From the NCBI RefSeq assembly GCF_910592395.1, contig NC_088310.1, positions 24,197,491 through 24,261,490 of the forward strand: a DNA stretch of 64,000 nucleotides. The letters run 5' to 3'. Of this stretch, positions 48,401-60,083 are shown piece after piece. A model generated the notes under the pieces. That model did not search any database and was not told where the DNA came from. It saw nothing but the letters and a program-made list of their open reading frames with translations. Position 1 is the first letter of the stretch. Each line of letters opens with the position of its first letter. The position numbers were made by a program, and so were the translations under genes. Source of the stretch: Lineus longissimus. Its lineage: Eukaryota; Nemertea; Pilidiophora; Heteronemertea; Lineidae.

Positions 48401-48683
48401 GAATGTTTTTACACTCCTTCATGGCAGAGTGGAGTGATTTATTCATCAATGAATCTCCATACTTAAACAGGAATGAGCTTGTTTGCTGTGGACTGCTTCC
48501 TTACCCACGATCAGACTCGATGTGAAGATGGCTTAGGGAGGTTGGCCGCTCAATTATGGAGTTGCTTCTACCGAGGTTGGTGACAAGAGAAAAGGTTATT
48601 TGTCTCTGGATGATCAATGAAAATGGCTGTCTCCAATTTTTGAGGGGATAATTTGCCTGTTATTGGGTGGGTCATGATTAAAA
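45436..48683. other. QPCT intron 2 or intergenic DNA, no gene seen
   Basis: No convincing exon. Near 46430-46640 there are loosely repeated phrases such as CTCC-tGGTGG-AGAT and a 15-bp direct duplication (TCCTGGGTCTAATG), suggesting old, decayed tandem sequence. Confidence 0.4.
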
Positions 48684-49091
48684 GTGTGCTGTTACTGTCA
48701 GACAAAGGAAAGTGGCACAAAAACTACCCTTCACGACGGATTGAAAATGGTGCTGAAAGGTGCTGTTGCTGCCAATCAAAAGGAAAAGGCAAAAAATGGC
48801 ACCTCATGCAATGGTGCTGAGAAAGGTGCTGTTACTGCCATACAAAGGAAAGTGGCACGAAAACTACCCAACACAATGGATTGAAAATGGTGCTGAAAGG
48901 TGCTGTTGATGCCACACAAAAGGAAATGGCACAAAAACTATCACCTCACACAATGGATTGACGTTGGTGCTGTTGCTGCTACACAAAGGGAAATGGCACA
49001 AAACTAGAACTACACACAATGGATTGACAGTGGTGATGTTGCTGCTGAACAAAGGAAAAAGGCACAATACCAGAACAACACACAATGGATT
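48684..49091. repeat. Minisatellite, six degenerate units of about 67 bp
   Basis: Units begin GTGCTGTTRCTG or GGTGCTGTTGMTGC, contain CA.AAAGGAAA.GGCACAAAA, and end with CACACAATGGATTGA. Six copies can be counted, with unit lengths of roughly 62-72 bp. Open frames across it arise from the repeat. Confidence 0.8.
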
Positions 49092-49847
49092 TTAAAAATA
49101 TGTTAGTCGTCATTAAAGAGCCTTTGTAGAACGGATCGAGCCAGGTCACTGATCCTTAGTCTAATCAACATCCTGAGGTAGATTGCCATTATGGTAATAC
49201 CAGAGCGGGATACGGAATGATGGAAAAAACAACGAGAACTGGTGAATTAGGTCTTTCAGTCCTCGCTGGTCTTGGGCGGAAACGATTTATTTTCAGAGAT
49301 GAGTCAGGAAAGCCTGCGGCTACAGTTTGGAATAAGAATTGACAAATGCGCTCAAGCCATTAGAAAACAATTGAACAATTTGGTCAATACGGTAGCTGTA
49401 CCAGCAGCCATAGGCATTTATTTTTAATAAATCTTTAATCTTTTTATTGAAACTCTTATCAATATCCATCATATGTTGTATAACAGCAGGTGGTGTCTTG
49501 CTGCTGGCTCATGAGGCCATTTAATGTTTAAATAATTTCAGTTGATGAAAGTTTGACAGTATATGTCGCAAAAGTCTTGAAAAGTGACTTTTTGCTTTTT
49601 ATCGTCCCCATCCTGCTGATTATTTCTATTATTTTATATCATTGGCCATTGGGGGTCCGCCTAGAGCAACATGAGCCTTGAGATAACATCAGCCTGTCAG
49701 TGTTTGTTGCGGTAACCTATACCAGTCAGTATGATTGGCATATAAATGATGAATGACCATTCAGTTGACTTGTACTCTGAATGGATAGAGGGTATCATAA
49801 CTTCCAAATTCTGTTATTGGATAGGTTTGATAAAACCTCAGTTATTA
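49092..49847. other. Non-coding stretch
   Basis: No exon, element or RNA gene recognised. Confidence 0.4.
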
Positions 49848-50244
49848 GCTGCGCTTACACCACGAAATATTGGTGGACCAATTGCACTTACACCACCACA
49901 TTGCCGCGACAAATTGGTTCGGCAATCCATTGCCGATACAAATTGCCGAGCGAATTTGTCCCACCAAGCTTGATGGTCCAAATTCACCCGGCTTGTTAAA
50001 AGCTCGGCTTTGTCGTGGTGTACGCGCAAATGGATCGGCAATTAGCTAGTTAGATGGTTCGGCTCCAGGCGGCGCTTTCGAAATGGCGCTTTCTGCGCAT
50101 GCAATTTATTGTTTGCGCGCCATCTGTAGCCGGATTTTATAACTAGCTGCAGCGCTGGTGTAAGCGCTTGGTGGATTTTCGATGGTGCGGCATTGGTTCC
50201 CGAACCAAGATTGGTGGTCCATTTTCAGGTGGTGTAAGTGCGGC
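49848..50244. mobile_element. 397-bp MITE with GC-rich interior and TA flanks
   Basis: Terminal inverted repeats are GCTGCGCTTACACCAC on the left and the complement of GCCGCACTTACACCAC on the right, with TA on both sides (49846-49847, 50245-50246). A second, inner CACTTACACCACCA lies near the left end. The interior is richer in CpG and GCGC than the surroundings and has several TTGCCG/CGGCAA palindromes. No transposase is encoded. Confidence 0.65.
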
Positions 50245-53200
50245 TATTGTTGCCAGTGGTCAAAAGAGGGGTATCTCAGGCAGGGCAGCATGCCCCTTTC
50301 CTTTAAATGTCGGCCTCAAAGCTGTACCATTGGTGGTGAAAGTTTCCATTGATGTGAAATTAAAGCCATATCTATCATCTACTACATATATAAAAATAGT
50401 TTTGCCTGAATGATTTCATCTTGCTCTTCATGTTCACTGAGTACCAAGTCAGACATGAAATTGGGAGAGATTTCCCTGCAGAAAATGTGAAAGTCAATAG
50501 CTGGCTATATTGGCTAAATTTAATCCATCAAATGTGTCATCGTGTTTCTGACGAGAATTGGAAAATAGAATCTCATTCCAAAATTCAACAGTACAAGCTA
50601 AACCATATTTCTACAGCTTTATTGAGGAGGATTGATTATATTATTTTTTCACTTCGTTTTAGGTGAATGAGAGGGGTAGTGGGCATATCTCCTTGTGATG
50701 AATGCAAGAAATGTGAATTCTTCAGAATCCACTATTTCTCTTTTCAATAACTTCAATTTTATTATCTTAAAGATAGCTGTAGAACAGCGGTAATTTCAAG
50801 AAGATTGAGTGTACATAGCCTCAAGCGGTGGTTAGATCGAAGGGTGTGGCAGGGTCTCTTTAGTACTGATAAATGAAATATATGTCCAGGGAAGAAGCCT
50901 TCAGGCAAATGTTTAACCCAAGCTGCTTCATCCTATGGTTTCCAATAGCTCAAGCTTGATTCATAGAAGCGTTCTCCTGTATCGTGACTTTGGGCTATTC
51001 TGAGAATTCTTAAATATTTCAATAGCTTAGTATAGGAACAGCTCTGTGTACCCAAGTGTTCATTGTTCTGTAGGCAAATAGTTGGCTCCTAATTGCCGGA
51101 GGTTTGTTGTAATTCGGATCTTTGAAACTGTCTGTCTTGGATGATTATTGGGGTTGATGCTGTGTATTTCCTGGTTATTTTTAGGCTGTTCCTAGGGAGC
51201 AGAGTTACCGAGTTGACCTCAATAGGCAATGTCAAACATGTTTATAATATTTCCATTGGAAACTGAAACATTTACATTAAAGAAGCCTCATTTCTTCCCT
51301 TATTGAAAGTTTGACAGTCAGTCATGAGCTTCGTCTAGCCAATCACTGACTAACTAATTAACTAGTCATGAATCTGTCCAGTTAACCAATCAAGAAGCTT
51401 ATTCACAATGCAACGGCTATTGGAATCAGGCTCATCAATGTCGACTTGTCAACTGGTCAATTGACCTGGGACCCCCCCCCCCCCGGCCCCGGTGACTTTT
51501 AAATCTCATTAACTGCATCTTTATAGGAGTGGTTTACTCTGGTCTCGCTAACTCACTCTCATGGTCACAGTCTGATAGTTGTTAGAACCACTTTGCCGGT
51601 TGTTGAACAGGAGAGAGCTCAAGTAATTCTGGCGTGTGTGCCATAAAAAGCAAATTCTATATTGCTGCTTTGTACTTTTGCGAACCAAGTTGCGAGTATT
51701 AATTGCTTTGGTCCATTTAATATTGAATGCCATTTTGTAAAACTTTACCAGAAGCATTTTAATGGATTTCTTTTAGAATTAGCTGTACTTATCCATTGGC
51801 AATCAATCAATTAGTACACCAATCAATGGTGATTAGATTAAATCAATTAATCATGTGATCAGCTAACCACCTATCAATCATTTTATTGATCAATTAATGC
51901 TGACAAGTAACTCAGTTTATCGATCTATCACTTAAAAGTGAGCCAAGGCATTGAAGATTTTGTTCGGTATATGAACTGTCAACATCTCAGTTTTGAGGAA
52001 AGATGTTGATATTATTGGTATGAGATTTTGCCAGAGATGTGGCATCCATAATACAATCCCTGGTTCTTTGAGAATTGTCACAATATTAGCGTAACATGTT
52101 GTTTTCCAATTTCTTGAGACAGGATATCTCAATGACATAGGAACACAGACACACAAGATTATGAATCATGCCATAAATTAAAAAGATCCATAACAAAATG
52201 ATTTGAAGGGCAGTTACGGGCCACAGGGGAAGTTGTTTGATTTGGTTTTGAAGCTGCAGCTGCACATGGATCTGAGCAAATCAGAATTTGACAGTTCAAT
52301 CCCAAGATATATGACAGAGTAAGAACAGTATCAGAGAAAACGGGTCTGATTAGATCAGGTCTAAAGGTCGGTGGTCTCATTGGTTTCAATCAGATCTGGA
52401 TGGAATTGTCTGGACAGGGTTGATGGAATGTACCCATACTTCATACTTTTGTGTCTTCTGGACATGGCAATTTATGTGCTTTATCTTAGTTTTGCAGGGG
52501 TAACATCACTATGGTACCAAAGGGATAGCATATATAGTATACATTTCTAAAGGGATTATGCAGTAACGTCCTTCTATTTCTACTGTTAGCACAACATTTT
52601 TTACTCTTTGCTGGGTTGAATTCATGTATTCATGCAAGTCCTAAGATACCCAAGATCTGGGATATAAGGTTACTTAAAATTCCTCATATGTCACTAAGTT
52701 GATTTTTCTACCCTATTTATGCAAAAATACTGCAACGTGAAAAGACATTCAGATCGCCACCAAGGGATTTTTCATGCTTGTGTTGAATACAGAGAAGTAT
52801 TGATTGTTACTTGAACTCTTCTTGAGTTGTGCTTTGGGGTTTAGTTGCAAGCAACTAATATTTCAATGGGGCACTACCAAATCCTTCGTGGAATGAAGTT
52901 TCAGTACAACAAGGTTGGAAAACTTTTCACTTTATAGACAGAGCAGAAATGTCTTACATGTTACCAAGCTATAAAATTCTGCAGGAAAGTCAATGAATTT
53001 TTTTAAACAAATTTTTGAATGAGTCTGGCATGCTTTTTTAACTTCAGATAATAGTTTCTGCCGCCTCATTCTTGTCAAGGTGATTCTCAAAAGGTGTGTG
53101 CAGTGATGTGATCCTGTAGAGGTATACTGTGCTTTCTGTAGCAGCCAAGTATCTTCAGGCAATCGCTGACCTTTTGAAATGATTTGATCGTAGGCGTTGA

Positions 53201-56200
53201 TCTGAATTTCAAGGAAAAGCAACAATGTAACGCACAATACCAACTATGTTTATATCAAACTTCTTCCAAGAAATGAACAATGCAGCTACAAACCACAAAT
53301 ATACCAGCAAATTAGCAGATCTTGAGACACAATAGAAAATTGTGAAAAAAATCAAAACTTTGGAAACTTAGGAGGACTTGCAGGAATCCTGTTGGCTATT
53401 AAGCTATTATAAGCATGCCATAGAAGCCATCACCTGTTGGTAAAAAAACATTCAATGTGTTCTCTGTAACTTTATTGGATAGCAGCTATTGGACAAAATC
53501 TCATAGCTTCCCTGTTCATCATCACACCATTGTTGCATTAACATCATGTTACAACAGGTACTTATTGAAAAAATGAATTATCCTAAGTTTATGCTAGATA
53601 GTCTTGGAATAGCAAACTTTGGTTGGTATGGAAAGATACTCAATATGGTCCCAGGAGACATGTTGCATTACAGTCAGCAGTTCAGTATTCTAGAGGTGAT
53701 AAAGTCATGATGCTTCCCAGGATCTTTGGCCAAGGATCAGATACATTTTTTTAACTATGTAAGCTGTCATTTGTTAAGATTGGAGAAATGTCCAGATCAG
53801 GGCTAGAACTAAAACACCAAAGCTGTGCTCAGTGTATTAATACATGGCAGGGCTTCTTGTGACAATCAGAGCTAATCTTGGGCAAATTTTCAGAATCTTT
53901 GTCTTCAGTGTGATTCTCACGTTACATGGCTTAAGAGGTCTAGTTGTTGAGGAAGTCTCCTCTTGGTTCCTATACTGCTTTGTTGGGACAAACAATTCCT
54001 TTGATGAGTTTTTTACAACATTCTTACAAAGTGCTAACATACATGTGACTCTACATAGCTTGCTAATGATATTGACTTGCAAGTGCCATGGCTATCCATC
54101 GGGGTGGATGAAAGAGATTACTAGTGTATGAAATGAAGGTTTTTCCTATATTGTGATTGTGTTGTTGACAATAGCTGGCAGGCAGCCAATGTTGCAAGTG
54201 CCTCACAATATCTCACTATATTTCAGGTGTCACAAGTGGGTACCTTTTTACACGGGTTTTGAAAGACAATGTCACATCTCTTACTTATTTTTTCGTCTTA
54301 GTGATGAGATAAAAGCCATTTTGAATTATAAAACATTCTTTTGTGCATGTACAAAAAACTGTATAAGCTTTGCCTCTTTATTTCTATAATTTCAAAAAGA
54401 AATTCTTAAAAACCCCAACAGTTTATCTAAAATGCTTGTGTCAGATCAAGACAGATTTACTGGATGTTTTAATATTCGCTTTAACTTGAAGTAAGGGGTT
54501 CTTTTGCCTGGCTTTGTGTATCTAGGTATAGTCTGAATCCCGGGGCTATATTTCAAAGTCTAAGAAACTTTACATGCTTTCACATGAGCTTCATTCATTT
54601 CTTCATCATTTCTTCATCATTGTTCCTGCCCTCACCAATTTGTACTCAAGAACAGGGGATTTTGCTTGGTGAGACAGTCATTTTCTATTGTAAAACCAAC
54701 AATAGTAGCCTTAAAAGATAATGTTCTTGCTTTTGAAAAAATATTGTAAATTTGTGGCTCAGTAATGATCTTGGAGAGATGATTCAAAAGGAATATCGGT
54801 ATCGTAGTCGACAACTTCATTTCATATGCGTTATTTTGAAAACTTTTTCTATTGGCGTGGACCCAAGTACCAATCGACATAGAGGAAAAACTCGACATTT
54901 GTTATTGGGATATGAAGAGTTTCTAATCAGTCTGTAAGCCACTTGAATTCTGGTGCAGCACTTGTATCTGCACTTCTCCAGACGTAAGAACTGAAATCTT
55001 ATCCCTCTCTTTCATCAAGCAGGCAACCATGCAAATTTTGTAATTATTTGTGATGACTGGTATAGTATATTTCATCACTTAAGCAAAAGATTTGCCATGG
55101 TTGAAACTGATACCGATTCATATAAAAATGTGAAGTAGTTGAACTAGATTTTACCCTTGGCATCAAATATCTGCAGTGAGGATGGAAGAAATATTGAAGT
55201 GCTTCATTGGAGAAGGAAACACTGTGCAACAGTTATTACAAAATCTTAACCCTTCTGCTCCCCTTGATCCACAGAGCAGAACATAAAATGACAGCAAACG
55301 ACAGCAAACAAAAAGTCAAGAAAAATCATTCCTCTGTTAGGAAGAAGCCATGCTCCAAAGCACCAGATGCAGTTGATCTTATAAAAGGTTATGTAACTAA
55401 AGAACAAGAATTCTGTGAGACAACCAATGCATGACAAATATAACTCTGACTTCTGTATGAACCTAATAGCACAAGTAGTGATGATGATGGAGTTATGAAA
55501 GGAAGAAAGGCTAAGTCTCAACATGCTCAAAAGGGATTTGTTAATGTTCTTAGAAGGTCTACAGGTTTCCTTCATGACTAATGCATAGCTGATGGCGATG
55601 CTTGATAAGAAGAGGGTTGTGGTGATAGAGACTTGTGTTGACACCCTTGTCCTTACCCTGGGGCCATTGATAAGGCTGATGAAATTTGATTGCTTGGTTC
55701 TCGTCAGCCATTGTCAAGAAATGGGATGGATTCTTCATCTTTCATCCTCAGTAAAACTATAAGTTTCGTGGTGAAAAACACAAATTCATTGAAACCAATT
55801 CATCAGCAAATCGTGGGTGTGGTGAAAACATGAAGCTTCTCCATCTGTAAAACTAATGGGTCATCAGATATAAGGATGATCTCTTGCTTAGACGGACTAT
55901 TTATAAAAATAGCTTTCTGTGAAAATCATGTAGGCGACGCAATGGAATTGTAATGGTTTTCCTGTGCTCCAGTTGCAATGGTGCCGGATTGAGGATCTTG
56001 TGTTGGCATTTTCATGTCAGTTATTGATTCGAAGGGCCTTTCATATTTGGTTTCGAGTTTGACACTATCAAGAGCTTTTTTTCTTATTTCTCCCCTCTAC
56101 CAGAAACCAAAACATTCCTACACTCGACATGTCTTTCTGGTAGATCTTAAGACTTAACTGTGATAAAATTCTTTACAAACTGGTATTTAATAACTGATAT

Positions 56201-59200
56201 TTCAAATCTATAACTCTATTTCCAAGTAGCATTAGTTGGTCTTACAAAAACTCATGTCATAAAAGAGGGGATCCGATATGTTCTACATGTTCTATACTGA
56301 AGCTTGCCAGCCTTGCCAACAAAACGTAAGCTAGGCTGGCTTAAATGGTATTTCTTCAAATGAAGATGAATTAGATTTTGAGGAAATTTTAAGCTTGGAA
56401 TTTACTTTGAAACGCATTGGAAATATTTGGACATTTTGGCCATAAATCATGATAGCTTGACCAATTAGCTTCAAATTTTTCGAAACGGGGACCATGATAT
56501 CCTTTTCGAACCTGTAAGGACTCTTTCTTCCTCCTTAATGCCCACGTCAACAGAGTCAGTCTAAAAACTGATCAACTTCATCCCAACGATAAATTGACCA
56601 CTCTATCTTGTATCTCCAATCACGGAAAAAAGCACTACCCTGGATACCTTTCTTGTGGAAGGAAATCTCTGAAGATCCCCAGGCTTCGATTGGCATATAC
56701 ATGGAGGACCTCCATGGCATATACAAGATAACTCCAAGACTGATGGCACATCTATCAGATATTTATGAGGTCGATCCCAATCAAATTGTCGACAAAGCAT
56801 CCCCCACTATAGATATTGGCGTGAGAATTGGCATCCATTTCTTCATTGGAATCCCAACTGACTCCTTTCTCAGTCCAATAAATGAAAAATCAATGTTGTT
56901 AAAGTGGGCCACAAAAGGCAAGCCAACGACTCTGTTGGTTTTCTTAATCCTATGTGGAAGTGGTAGCTTGTGGGGTTTTCTGTTCTCAATGTAAGAAGTA
57001 CGGGTTGGAATATGCAACTTTACATGTGGCCTTGATAATCTACAGGGTGACCCAGTTTGGGTGTCTGATGATGCCTAAAAAATGTATGGGGAACTTAGGT
57101 GTCTAGTTTGGTAATGTTGGGTTATTACCAACAACTGCCTTCCCTCGCAATGTGTCACCAAGAACAGATTCACAACAACTGCCCTTGCAATGTGTCACCA
57201 AGAATAGAATCACTAATCAAAATGACAGATGATTCATAGAAGTCAGATTCTGGGATTTTTCAGCAGAGACTTGTTTAAAATTTGCATGCGCTCTGGAACA
57301 CCCTGTGTTTCTTCGTAGTAACTTTGTATGGTCATTCAGCCCCAAGTAATGTTTGTATGCCTTTTCTCTTTACAGGTGAGTTTGAAAGATATGATGCACC
57401 ATCAACTTGGTGAGTAGATCATGCCATAGAAGAAAATGTCTTATCCATTTGAATCTGCCTCTTAACTTCGAGACCTAACACAATTATTTGGATAAAACTG
57501 TTCCCCACAGTGGTGAAGGCAATGGTAAGGATTCAAGTTACATGTAGGATTCAATTTTAATGGCTGCCGACCAAAAGTAAGCGCCAGCCAATTCTCCAGA
57601 CGTTGCTGTGCTTTGGCAAGCCTGAAAGTTAAAAAGTTTTTGTATTAATCTTATTTTGCTTTGGAAACAAGAAGCCATTGGGCTGCTATAAATGATATAA
57701 CATTTCTGATACATCCCGTCTGATGTATCACTTGTGGGTATATGAGTTACAATGAGAGTAACTTTTATGCAAAGGACATGAAGGGTTAACAGAAATAATC
57801 CTACCATTCCTGTATGTGGGAGTTTAGGTCTGATGCCAAAACCAGAAATTGTTCTGCCACAAATCCAATATCCGAAAAATAGTCAAGGATCAACGGCAGT
57901 TTAAAACTGATTGATCTTGACATCTGTGTTTAGTCCAAATTGAGTTTATATAATGAGAAATGATATCCAGACATGCTTGAATCGTCACACAAACTGGTCA
58001 ATAGGGCCTTTCAGAAATGATGTCAATGGCTTGCCTGAACAAACTGGTAGAGGCTGTCAGATATGATGCTGATGGATGATTGAATAGCCACACAAGCCAT
58101 GACTGACTGTTCAAAAATGCTGCCAAGGCCTGCATTAGAAGTATTGATTGAATAAATTTTGCTTTAAATTTTGTCATCATGCTGTTTACATAGACAATAG
58201 AGGCATAAAGACGATACATTGTACAGCGAGACGAAATACAATCAGAATGATTCCAACAGCTGAGTTCATTGATCCCTGAGGCTTATGTTACTTTCAGGAT
58301 GCTAAGGAAGATGAAGTGACCGAAATTACATGTACTATATCTGCACTCCTCCTTGAGAGGCTCCAGTTTTCGATCATGATGTGGGACTAATTACCATTTG
58401 AGGACTGGATTGTCAGTAATACACTGCTAAATTCGCTTCAAGTGAGCTTGAACCCAAATCGCACATACCAGACAAGAGAAGAACATAGATGTCCATGATG
58501 AATAATGCATAATTTAGTTATCTCCGTAGATATGGGATTCGGAACAATTCCGCTCACAGGCTTTTGGTCTAAAAAGATCCATTCGGGAGCATTATTCTGT
58601 ATCTGCTTTGTAAACAAATGCTGGTTAGATTGATGGCCTGTATTAAATTTGGCATGGTGCAGTGGTTAAGAAATACCCACCATCTTTGTTAAATCCCCTC
58701 CAAGGTTATACTTTGCAGGGCTTCAGCATAACATCTGCTTGACTAATAGGTTACTCTCCTACCTTAGTTACTTTGACTTTCCTTTCATATCAACAGAGCT
58801 CCTCACAAAGGTTTAGCTAGTTACTTTATAGGGTGCAGTTACTTTATAGGGTGAGGTCTGATTCCAGTACAGCAGGAGACCGTTTTACGAGTTTGCCGAT
58901 TTCACAGACCTTTGGTCAGTCACTTTTGCCTAGCTGATAAATTTACTGCTAAATTAATTTGTAGTGAGTGGGAACTGGCCTTGAGTTTGCCCATTTGCAG
59001 TGATTGAAGAAAATGACCACAGTTCTGCAAATTAATTAACAGCATTTCATCTTCGAAGGACCATCATAAGTGATTTTGCGCCAACAACTACTGTTGGGAA
59101 ATAGCTATAAGCTAGTATTCTTGATGATCTGTTTATCCTGTCATACACTCCATTATCCCCCTGAGGCTGACCAGATTGCTTCCTTAGATACGCTAGTATT

Positions 59201-59748
59201 AATCCAAGCAACACCCGTCATATCCATCACTGGGACAGGGGACCTTTTTCATGGTAATTATTATCTACTAACGATGGAGTGGTGGAGCGTATGTTTGCAG
59301 AAAATAATGGGGTTCTTGCTTCACATCTCTGCCAACAAGTTCCGTCATGGTGTTGCTGTTTATGGTCTGATGTTGGTGGTTGTGGTTGTGATATCTTGTT
59401 TCAGTAGTCAACCAGGCAACATTCTCCCCCTTGTAAAAAAATGGCAGGAGGAGGGACTGGGGCAGTCCGTTATTAGCCTTACCTGATTCCAACTGTTTAA
59501 CCTGAATCCAACTAAAATAAGGGTGACTAGCCCGAATTCTGACAGCAAATACCCGCCAAATCTGCAGTACCAAAGAAGGCCATCTCTCCCTCTCCACTCA
59601 CGACCGTGTGCACAATCAGATACGTCCTATAGACTCTACTCCTTTTGATCGAAGTTCAAAAGCTTTAGGAGTCAAAGCCCTTCAGCCAACTCTGTCAAAG
59701 CAACCAAGTTACTAGCATGCAAGAGCCAAGAACAAAACAGTATCTTAA
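50245..59748. other. Long non-coding stretch
   Basis: No convincing exon on either strand. Minor features: a 13-C run at 51472-51484; an AT-rich zone at 51790-51905 with many ATCAAT/TTAAT motifs; and an 18-bp duplication (AGTTACTTTATAGGGTG) near 58819-58854. ORFs at 56608-56994 and 59070-59597 are the longest here but match nothing and lack splice context. Confidence 0.4.
57129..57211. repeat. Two-copy tandem duplication of about 43 bp
   Basis: Two adjacent copies contain ACAACTGCC-(T)-CGCAATGTGTCACCAAGAA followed by AGAaTC, the second slightly shortened. Confidence 0.65.
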
Positions 59749-60083
59749 AGGGAACTGGAACCGCCGAGCGATTTATTCAACTTTTCGACTTTCACCGCCC
59801 GAGAAAGTCAAACTTCCAACTTCCTATTCGAGTTCAGATTTGTAGCTCCGCCCCCAGTGCCCGAGCATGCGCAGTTCAATTTGTTATTATTGAGAATCAT
59901 GTGAGAATCACGTCAGTCATGCGATCTTTCATTCATGAGTTTTCGTAGTAAATTCCATAGTAGTGACGTCACTCAATGATTGACAGCTAGGCGCCATGTT
60001 TCATTCATGCCTCGTTCTGATCACCCGATACGCGGGAAATGAAAACGAGGTCATACGAACTGGCTTGGCGGTTTCAGTTCCCT
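59749..60083. mobile_element. 335-bp TTAA-flanked MITE carrying promoter-like motifs
   Basis: The left end AGGGAACTGGAACCGCC and right end GGCGGTTTCAGTTCCCT are inverted repeats with one mismatch, flanked by TTAA at 59745-59748 and 60084-60087 (piggyBac-type target site). Inside are a GC box (CTCCGCCCCC near 59846), an NRF1-like GCATGCGCAG (59865-59874) and a full CRE, TGACGTCA (59964-59971). No coding capacity. Confidence 0.78.

Noticed and set aside
48684-49091. Open frames in the 67-bp minisatellite as a repeat protein
   Set aside because: Units differ in length by amounts that are not multiples of three, so the frame is not maintained.
51790-51905. Cluster of ATCAAT/TTAAT motifs as a homeodomain-binding enhancer
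   Set aside because: The zone is simply very AT-rich. Such motifs are expected there by chance, with no conservation data to support function.
56608-56994. 128-residue plus-strand ORF
   Set aside because: No domain, no conserved motif and no supporting splice sites. It has an alternative start codon and is opposed by a minus-strand ORF.
58650-58730. A-box-like TGGTGCAGTGGTTAAG
   Set aside because: It resembles the head of a tRNA-derived SINE, but no B box or tail was found at the expected distance.
59070-59597. Overlapping ORFs of 138 (+) and 109 (-) residues
   Set aside because: Neither matches a known family or has splice context. The hydrophobic plus-strand stretch alone is not enough evidence for a gene.
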